From NCBI GenBank assembly GCA_958438125.1, contig CAUBQN010000028.1:1-17790 (forward strand): a stretch of DNA of 17,790 bases. Direction: 5' to 3'. This document shows positions 1-7,000 of the stretch, in pieces. The DNA comes from an uncultured Collinsella sp. (GTDB lineage Bacteria; Actinomycetota; Coriobacteriia; Coriobacteriales; Coriobacteriaceae). A model generated the notes under the pieces. That model was not told the DNA's origin. It saw only the letters and a list, made by a program, of their open reading frames with translations, and did not search any database. Positions within the stretch are counted from its first letter, which is position 1; each line of letters begins with the position of its first letter. A program made the position numbers and the translations under genes.

Positions 1-2193
1 GGCAAGCGCATCGTCAACTGGTGCCCCAACTGCACCACCGCCATCTCGGACGACGAGGCCGAGTACAAGGACGAGAAGGGCCACCTGTGGCACCTGCGCT
101 ACCCGCTGACCGAGCCGGTCAACGGCCAGGACTACATCGTTGTCGCCACCACGCGCCCCGAGACCATGCTCGGCGACACGGGCGTCGCCGTTTCCCCGAA
201 GGACCCCGAGAAGGCCGCCTTCGTGGGCAAGACCGTCAAGCTTCCCATCGTCGACCGTGAGATCCCCATCTTTGAGGATTGGCATGTCGACGCCAACTTC
301 GGTTCCGGCTTTGTTAAGGTTACTCCGGCCCACGACCCCAACGACTACGCCATGGGTCAGGCTCACGACCTGCCGCAGATCAACATCTTCGACGAGCACG
401 CAGTGGTCGTCGAAGGCTACGGCGAGTTCACCGGCATGAACCGCGACGAGTGCCGCGAGGCCGTCATCAAGTGGTTCGAGGAGCACGACCTGCTCGATCA
501 CGTCGAGGACCTCGATCACTCCGTCATGCACTGCTACCGTTGCGACGCCGCACTGGAGCCGTGGCTGTCCGAGCAGTGGTTCGTCGCCGTCGATAAGCTC
601 AAGGGGCCGGCGCTCGACGCCGTCAACTCCGGCAAGGTCACCTTCCACCCCGCGCGCTGGACGCAGACCTACACCACCTGGATGGAGAACCTTAAGGACT
701 GGTGCATCAGCCGCCAGCTGTGGTGGGGCCACCGCATCCCCGTGTTCTACTGCGAGGACTGCGGCTGGGAGGACGCCCTTACCGAGGACACCGACGTCTG
801 CCCCAAGTGCGGCGGTCATCACGTACACCAGGACGAGAACGTGTTGGACACCTGGTTCAGCTCTCAGCTGTGGACTTTCGCCACGCAGGGCTGGCCGCAA
901 AAGCCGGAGCTGCTCGAGGGACATCACCCCACGACGGCGCTCGTCACCGCGCGCGACATCATCGCGCTGTGGGTCGCCCGCATGGTCATGAGCTCGCTGT
1001 ACTTCCTGGACGAGGTGCCGTTTAAGGACGTCGTCATCTACCCGACGATCCTGGCCAAGGACGGCAGCCGCATGTCCAAGTCCAAGGGCAATGGCGTTGA
1101 CCCCATGGACCTCATCGGTATGTACGGCGCCGACGCCATGCGTTACAACCTGCTCACGCTGTGCACCAACAACCAGGACGTCAAGTTCGACGCAAACATC
1201 GACAAGAAGACCAAGAAGCTCATCGACAGCCCGCGTACCGACCAGGCCAAGTCATTTGTGACCAAGATCTGGAACGCCAGCCGCTTCCTGCTCATGAACA
1301 TGGAGGGCTACACGCCCGGCGAGCCCGTCGTGGAGACGCCGGCCGACGCCTGGATGTTCAGCCGTCTGGCCAAGGCCGTGAAGATGGTCACTGAGGGTAT
1401 TGAGAACTACACCTTTGGCGACATGGCTCGCGGTGTGCAGCAGTTCTTCTGGAACGAGGTCTGCGACTGGTACGTCGAGGTTACCAAGGCCCGCCTGAAG
1501 GGCGAGGGCCGTCTGCAGGCTCAGCGCAATCTGATCTTTGTGCTCGACACCTCCATTCGCCTGATGCACCCGCTTATGCCGTTCGTTACCGAGGAGATCT
1601 GGGACAACATGCCGGCGAGTGTGCTCGACCTGGACGCCGAGGGCAACGTGGACCGCGTCGAGGCGCTCATGATCGCCAAGTGGCCGGAGCCCGCCGACTA
1701 CGTCAAGTACGTCGACGAGCCCGCCGAGCGCGCGTTTGAGCTGTGCCGCGCCGTCGTTTCCGCCGCTCGCGCCACGCGTTCGCGTTATCGCTTGAGCCCC
1801 AAGGCTGAGCTCGACGTGGTCGTGCGCGCTGGTGCCGAGGACATTGAGAAGCTCGAGAGCCTGCGCTCGACCATCGAACCGCTGGCAAACACCGCCTCGC
1901 TGGTCATGGGTACTGATGTTGAGAAGCCTGCCGCGAGCATTGCCGTGGTCGATAGCGGCGTCGAGGTCTTTGTGGTGCTCGAGGGCAAGGTTGACCTTTC
2001 GGCCGAGAAGGCACGCCTGGAGAAGGAGATCGCCGCGGCCCAGAAGGAGCTCGCCGGCTGCGAGAAGACGCTGGCCAATGAGGGCTTTGTGGCCAAGGCC
2101 GCGCCCGCGGTGGTCCAGAAGAAGAGGGACCGTGCAGCTGAGCTCAAGGAGATCCTGGCGGCGCTGACTGCTCAGGTTGCTGACTTCTCGTAG
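1..2193 (+). CDS. valS: Valyl-tRNA synthetase, C-terminal part (5' end outside window)
   Basis: Ligates valine to tRNA-Val in the cytoplasm (class I aminoacyl-tRNA synthetase). The reading frame is open from base 1, so 730 residues are visible and the start and HIGH motif lie upstream. Seen in order: a WCPNC zinc-knuckle pair (bases 19-33); the CP1 editing-domain signature TTRPETMLGDT (148-180), which deacylates Thr-tRNA-Val; a second cysteine cluster CxxC...CPKC (751-810); the DTWFSSQLWTF segment; the KMSKS-type ATP-binding loop RMSKS (1069-1083); the helical anticodon-binding domain with its NEVCDWYVE stretch (from about 1453); and a charged C-terminal coiled coil (about 1990-2190) typical of ValRS. 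All visible signature parts are intact and nothing suggests a pseudogene. It lies upstream of folC in the same orientation, an order also seen in many Firmicutes, but 277 bases and two hairpins separate them, so co-transcription is uncertain. Confidence 0.98.
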   Translation, partial: GKRIVNWCPNCTTAISDDEAEYKDEKGHLWHLRYPLTEPVNGQDYIVVATTRPETMLGDTGVAVSPKDPEKAAFVGKTVKLPIVDREIPIFEDWHVDANFGSGFVKVTPAHDPNDYAMGQAHDLPQINIFDEHAVVVEGYGEFTGMNRDECREAVIKWFEEHDLLDHVEDLDHSVMHCYRCDAALEPWLSEQWFVAVDKLKGPALDAVNSGKVTFHPARWTQTYTTWMENLKDWCISRQLWWGHRIPVFYCEDCGWEDALTEDTDVCPKCGGHHVHQDENVLDTWFSSQLWTFATQGWPQKPELLEGHHPTTALVTARDIIALWVARMVMSSLYFLDEVPFKDVVIYPTILAKDGSRMSKSKGNGVDPMDLIGMYGADAMRYNLLTLCTNNQDVKFDANIDKKTKKLIDSPRTDQAKSFVTKIWNASRFLLMNMEGYTPGEPVVETPADAWMFSRLAKAVKMVTEGIENYTFGDMARGVQQFFWNEVCDWYVEVTKARLKGEGRLQAQRNLIFVLDTSIRLMHPLMPFVTEEIWDNMPASVLDLDAEGNVDRVEALMIAKWPEPADYVKYVDEPAERAFELCRAVVSAARATRSRYRLSPKAELDVVVRAGAEDIEKLESLRSTIEPLANTASLVMGTDVEKPAASIAVVDSGVEVFVVLEGKVDLSAEKARLEKEIAAAQKELAGCEKTLANEGFVAKAAPAVVQKKRDRAAELKEILAALTAQVADFS

Positions 2194-2203
2194 GCGGTAC
2201 TGG

Positions 2204-2320
2204 GGGACGCGGTTTGGGGCATTGCTCGCTACTGCGGACAGTCCTGCTCGCACGAAGGCCACATTAAGTGGCCTTCGGCTCGTGCGGAACTTGTATCGAG
2301 CAAAGCCCCAAATCGCTCCC
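2204..2320. repeat. 117-nt imperfect palindrome after valS
   Basis: The outer arms match as TTTGGGGC-N-TTGCTCG (left, within 2204-2228) against its complement CGAGCAAAGCCCCAAA (right, within 2297-2320), with further partial pairing outside. The core is a perfect 9-bp stem, GAAGGCCAC (2254-2262) and GTGGCCTTC (2268-2276), closed by the loop ATTAA. It starts 11 bases after the valS stop. No T-tract follows the core, so it is not a textbook intrinsic terminator. It could be a 3'-end stabilising RNA hairpin or a MITE/REP-like insertion. The pairing is seen directly and the role is inferred. Confidence 0.7.
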
Positions 2321-2354
2321 AGGTCGTTTACGTGGTTGCTTGCATCTGCCTGTT

Positions 2355-2376
2355 AGGGCCACTTGGTTGTGGCCTT
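2355..2376 (+). other. Small hairpin between valS and folC
   Basis: An 8-bp inverted repeat, AGGGCCAC / GTGGCCTT with the loop TTGGTT. No T-run follows. It shares the GGCCAC/GTGGCC core with the larger palindrome just upstream and may be a decayed relative. No function can be assigned. Confidence 0.4.
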
Positions 2377-2417
2377 GATCTCGCTGCAAAGCGGTGTTTG
2401 GCTGATATTTTGAATGG

Positions 2418-2450
2418 GAGGGGCTCGTTGTTGCTTACGGGCCTCTTTTT
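2418..2450 (+). terminator. Intrinsic terminator or attenuator just before folC
   Basis: GAGG(GG)CTCG pairs, with a two-base bulge and one G-U, to CGGGCCTC across an 11-nt loop, followed directly by TTTTT. It ends only about 20 bases before the folC start codon and next to its ribosome-binding site. It may therefore end valS readthrough or attenuate folC. The stem is moderate in strength. Confidence 0.55.
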
Positions 2451-2470
2451 ATGTTGAGGGGACTTTGGCT

Positions 2471-3814
2471 ATGGCGAAGCGTTCTGGGTTGTATTCGGTG
2501 CCGTTCTCGTTTGAGTTGCTTTCGTTTGGTGAGGCTGTTGGGCTTGCTGCTGATACAGGGCGGATTTCTGGGGATGCTGGGCCTCTGCTTGAGACGGTTG
2601 TCGATATGCTCGATGAGCTGGGGCGTCCGGATGAGTATTTCGATTGCATTCAGGTTGCCGGTACCAATGGCAAGACTTCGACTACGCGTTTTTCGGCTGC
2701 CATTCTTCGTGGTGAGGGGCTCAAGACCGCGCTGTATACGTCGCCGCAGCTGGTGCGTTATCCCGAGCGCATGGAGGTTGACGGGCACGTTGTGAGCGAC
2801 GAGGCCTTTGCCCGTGGCGTTTCGGCAGCTGTCGAGGCGGGACATCGCGTGAATGCGCGCCGTGTGGCGGCGGGGGAGCGTGCCTATTCCATCACACCAT
2901 TTGATCTGCTGACGGCTGCCGCACTTGTAGTGTTTGCCGAGGCCGCGGTGGATGTTGCCGTACTCGAGGTTGGCATGGGCGGACGCTGGGACGCCACGAG
3001 TGCGACCGATCCCGTGGCCGTCGCCATTACGGGCATTGGGCTCGATCACACACGTATTTTGGGCGATACGCTCGAGGCCATTGCGGGTGAGAAGGCTGCG
3101 GTCATCAAGCCCGGACGCTTGGTTGTGCTGGGCGAGGGCACGCATGAGGCGAGTGTTCAGCGCGTGATGGATGCCCGTTGTCGCGAGTGCGGCATAGTGC
3201 CGCTCGTGGTAAGTCACGCTACGACTAAGGTGCCGGCGCATGTGGGCGACACGGTTGAGTTTAGCTGCACTACGCCGCGTGCCATCTATACGTCTAGCAT
3301 GGTTAAGCCGGCGTATCAGCCGCAGAATGCTGCGTGCGCGATTATGCTGTGCGAGGGGTATCTGGGTCACGAGCTCGATCATGACAAGCTCGATGCGTCG
3401 CTTATGGGCTGCCCCACGCCGGGACGATTTGATGTGCTGGGAACTGATCCGCTCAAGTTGATTGATGCCTGCCATAACCCTCAGAGCTGCGAGAACTTTG
3501 TGAGCGCGCTGGACGAGATCGATCCGTGCGTGGAGAATCGCCCCACGCTGCTGTGCGCCGCGCTGGCCGATAAGGACGTGGCGGGTATCGTTGACGTTTT
3601 GGTTCCGGCGTTCCCCCGCGTGGTCGTGACCCAGACCGATTCCGATCGCGCCCTGCCGGCAGAGGAGCTCGCCGCCCTCGTTGATGCTGATAAGCTTGCG
3701 GGCGTATACCCCAGCGTTTCCGAGGCCCTCGCGGCCCTCGATGCCGCCGGCGAGCCTTTCGTAGCCGCCGGCACCATTACCCTAGCCGGCGAAGTAGCCG
3801 GTCTGCTCCGCTAA
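2471..3814 (+). CDS. folC: Bifunctional folylpolyglutamate synthase / dihydrofolate synthase
   Basis: Adds glutamate to dihydropteroate and to folates (ATP-dependent Mur-ligase superfamily), the last step of dihydrofolate synthesis and the step that retains folates in the cell. The start chosen is ATG 2471, preceded by GAGGGG nine bases upstream; it gives 447 residues, normal for FolC. An upstream in-frame ATG at 2414 lacks a comparable Shine-Dalgarno and lies before the terminator-like hairpin. Visible motifs: P-loop GTNGKTS (residues 64-70); the TSPQLVRYPERMEVDG folate-site region; the VLEVGMGGRWDATS segment; GIGLDHTRILGDT followed by GEKAAVIKPG; and the C-domain DACHNPQS (332-339). A substrate-only Mur ligase is unlikely given the SPQL and GMGGRWDATN-like signatures. 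The first 150-200 bases use more T-ending codons than valS does. Confidence 0.96.
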   Translation: MAKRSGLYSVPFSFELLSFGEAVGLAADTGRISGDAGPLLETVVDMLDELGRPDEYFDCIQVAGTNGKTSTTRFSAAILRGEGLKTALYTSPQLVRYPERMEVDGHVVSDEAFARGVSAAVEAGHRVNARRVAAGERAYSITPFDLLTAAALVVFAEAAVDVAVLEVGMGGRWDATSATDPVAVAITGIGLDHTRILGDTLEAIAGEKAAVIKPGRLVVLGEGTHEASVQRVMDARCRECGIVPLVVSHATTKVPAHVGDTVEFSCTTPRAIYTSSMVKPAYQPQNAACAIMLCEGYLGHELDHDKLDASLMGCPTPGRFDVLGTDPLKLIDACHNPQSCENFVSALDEIDPCVENRPTLLCAALADKDVAGIVDVLVPAFPRVVVTQTDSDRALPAEELAALVDADKLAGVYPSVSEALAALDAAGEPFVAAGTITLAGEVAGLLR

Positions 3815-3828
3815 CCCATCCCCTCATC

Positions 3829-3895
3829 AGTTGCGGTGAAATAGGGACTGTTTTACAAGCCAGGAGCCCCAAACAGTCCGTATATCACCGCAACT
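3829..3895. repeat. 67-nt palindromic element, copy 1
   Basis: It begins AGTTGCGGTGA and ends with the complement TCACCGCAACT (11 bp). After an A-A mismatch, 3 bp (ATA/TAT) and a G-G mismatch, the inner arms GGACTGTTT / AAACAGTCC pair over 9 bp around a 17-nt loop. It lies 14 bases after the folC stop. The same 67-nt length and the same ends occur at 10138 and 11676. It could act as a transcript 3' hairpin; there is no T-tract. Confidence 0.9.
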
Positions 3896-3900
3896 CAAAA

Positions 3901-3921
3901 GCCCCGTCCCAAATTAGCTGC
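3901..3921 (+). repeat. CCCGTCCCAAATT box, copy 1
   Basis: A 21-base sequence starting GCCCCGTCCCAAATTAGC, five bases after the 67-nt palindrome. A perfect 21-base reverse-complement copy lies at 10090-10110 and a 17/21 copy at 11778-11798. No protein or RNA family is recognised. Confidence 0.85.
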
Positions 3922-4018
3922 GCTTGGGTGCCCGTTTACGAAACCATTTATGCCGCTTAACCTGTAGCATATTGCAAACCTCCATCGGGCAAGGATACAC
4001 TCAACTTAACTTGCCAAT

Positions 4019-4040
4019 CGGACCAGTGCTGTTTGGTCCG
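4019..4040 (+). promoter_or_regulatory. Hairpin in the leader of the surface-protein gene
   Basis: CGGACCA and TGGTCCG form a perfect 7-bp stem with an 8-nt loop. The stem ends 13 bases before the GGGAGGG ribosome-binding site (4052-4058). It may be an mRNA-stability or translation-control hairpin, or a DNA operator. A weak promoter candidate lies upstream, TTGCAA near 3972 and TACACT near 3996, but I would not rely on it. Confidence 0.45.
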
Positions 4041-4061
4041 TTGAGCGTGTCGGGAGGGAAC

Positions 4062-7000
4062 ATGAACAGAAGGCATGTCAACGCGGCCATTACCGCGGGT
4101 TTGGCTCTGACGATGACGGTCGGCTCGGTGCCGCCGCAGGCGTTCGCCGAGATGATGCAGGGTGATACTACCCAAGTCGTTGCCGAGCAAAGCGATGCGA
4201 CGGGTGCGGCTGCCACGTCTGCGGACACCGGTCAGGCAACCTCGCAAGACCAGAGTGAAGACAAGATCGCCTCTTTTGCCAGCCTGAACGAGCTGCATGT
4301 TGCTGAGGGTTCCGACGCCACGCTGCCCCAGACTGTAACGGCAACCTACGAGAGCGGTACCACCAAGCAGGAAAACGTCACCTGGAAGTTGAACGGCGCT
4401 GATGCTCCGGCAACTCTGGTACAGCTGCCTGCCGGCTCATATGAGTTTGAGGGTACCGTCGACGGCACCACGCAGACGGTCAAGCAGCGCGTGGTTGTCG
4501 AAGCTGTTACGGCGGACCCGGCAGTGGTAGATCCGGCGGCAGTAAACGCCCCCGATGCCACAAAGACGAGCAACGAAAGCGGCGTTACCGTTGAGTCGAT
4601 CGACGCCAACCCGATTGTGGAAAAATACGTCGGCGCGGATTACTACGGCCAAACATCGTACGTAAAGGTAAAGCTTTCGGATGGCACCGAGACCTCGGCT
4701 TATGTTAATTGGGACGAAAAGTCGCAGGCGGCATTTGATACGGTGACAGAAGAATCCGAAGTTCCCATCACCGGCCAGATTGACGGTGTCAGCGTGAACG
4801 GCAATTGGATTACGCTCGCGGAGCCGTACAAAGTGAGTGGTGTGCTCAAGGTGTACGTTCCCCGTTCAACCAGTAATGGCTCATGGGTATGGACTGCAGC
4901 TGGTATTGCTCCCGCGCTTCCGTCCAGCATTTCGGTCAATTATTCAAATGGTCAATCTTATACATGCCCTGTTGAGTGGAATGAGATCTCGGCTGATCAG
5001 TACCAAAAGGAAGGAACCTTTGTTGTCGAGGGACATTTGAAGAGCTATCCCTCTATGCTCGCACAGTGCACGGTCGCAGTCCGCTCTGTTAAGAGCGTCC
5101 AGACCGAGTTGACGTGTTCGACCCTAACTGGTGAGGTCCCGTCTCTGCCGTATTCTGCTTCGGTTGTCTTTGATAGCGGGGCCACCGAGCAGATCCCGGT
5201 GTCTTGGGATTCTTTCGACGCGTCGCTTTACTCTAAGGTGGGCTCGTTTACGGTTAAAGGTAAACTAAACGGTTTTGATTACCGTGAGGTTACCTGCACC
5301 GTTACCGTCAAAGATCCTAAGGACGTACTCGATCTTAATTCTCTGAGGTTCGAGCGCGTGGTCGGCGACATTTCTCCTCTTAGCACGTATGTCTATTTCC
5401 CGTTTACGCAGTCAAATAACACTACATACACCCAAGGTTATCAGGTTAACTGGGACAACGCCGACGTGTCTCAATTCCAAAAGGCAGGCACCTATACGGT
5501 CACGGGCACGCTTGTGACATATAACGAATCTTCAGCCGCTAATGGCCTAAAGGTAACTGCTCAGGTCGAGGTCAAAGAAGTTGCCTCTATCGACGCTCTT
5601 GCTCCCGTTAACACGCCCGTCGGCGTACGTCCTACAACGGGCGGCGGTCTTCCCTACAGCGTTGAGGTTGCATTCACCGACGGTACAAAGAAGCAGTGCA
5701 ACATTGCGTGGGACCCTATTTTGGACACGCAGGTGGCAAGCGAGGGGTCGTTTAAGCTTTCCGGTTCGCTGTCGTATTGGACCAATATCTCATCTTCATC
5801 GTCTACTCAGGTGGAGCTGGGTGACAGCAACCGAGTCACGGCGACCATCTCCGTCCGCGCCCTGCAGATGCCTTCCTCGACATCGACAAGCACGCTTATC
5901 GGTTGCCAGCCCAATATGCCGGGTTCAATCGAGGCCACGATGTGGAATGGCTCGCGAGGCAATTTCCCCGTTCAGTGGTCGACGATTAGTCAGGAAGCCC
6001 TAAAGAACCTTGGCCAGATTACGGTTAGCGGATACTTTACCGGCTCTAACATTCCGGCTACGGCGACGGTCAACGTCTGCGATCTCGAGGACAGCAACAT
6101 CGGCAAGATTGCTTATGTTCCCGGCGCCGGACTTCTGGCTCCGCGTTACACATCCACGCTGTATTTGTCGGATGGCAGTTCGTTCTATCCCCAGTATTCG
6201 TCGGGGCAGCCTTATAGCTGGGATGAGTTTCCTCAAGAACTGCTGGACGGCAAGCCTGGCGAGTACGAAATTACCGGTACTATCACTGGCTCGTTGGCAA
6301 AGATCCATGCGACAGCGGCGTGCGGCGAGGTCAAGGGCGTTAACAACTATAGCGATAACGGTGTGACGCTTGGACAGTCGTACGAGGACTGGCGCGTTAT
6401 CTATCCCGGCGAGGAAGTCAATCTGGACTACTTCTACGTGTCCGGCGTATTGCAGGATGGAACGACTTTTGACAGTCTCGGCGTCAACTGGGATACCTAC
6501 GATAGGTGCCCCCAGAAGGACTGCACGATTACCGGAACGGTCATCGGAACGAATATCCCCGTGAAAGTGCACGTCATCGTGACTAAAAACTGGGAGGCTC
6601 AGCCACAAACCATTACAGTGCTCAAGGGCAGCGACGGTACCGCTATGCTTCCCAGCTATGTCGATCTTGTCAGTTCTGATGCGGCAGAACATCCGGACTA
6701 TTCGCATAAATACGCCGAGGTCAAGTGGAACACGAAGGGCTTCGATTGGACCCAGGGCGGCGTGGTCCGCGGCACTGCAACAATGAGCTTTAGCACGGGG
6801 AACGGTATGCAGACGGTCGACGTTCCGATTACTGCCACCGTTAAGATCGCGAGCAAGGCGACCTCGGTGCAGGGCGGAACCATATGGACCGTCCCCGGCA
6901 TCAAGCCGATGCTGCCGGAATACCTTGAGGTTCGATATGACAACGATGTGTCTTCTGAGCCCCAGCGCGAAAAGGTCACATGGGACCGTGTCGCCGAAGA

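Noticed and set aside
3829..3895. 67-nt palindrome as a plain folC terminator
   Set aside because: No T-tract follows, and the same element recurs at other genes with conserved ends. A terminator function is possible but does not explain the conservation.
3924..4061. Earlier start for the surface protein
   Set aside because: The frame is open upstream, but the extra 46 residues would precede a canonical signal peptide and include the leader hairpin. ATG 4062 has a strong GGGAGGG site.
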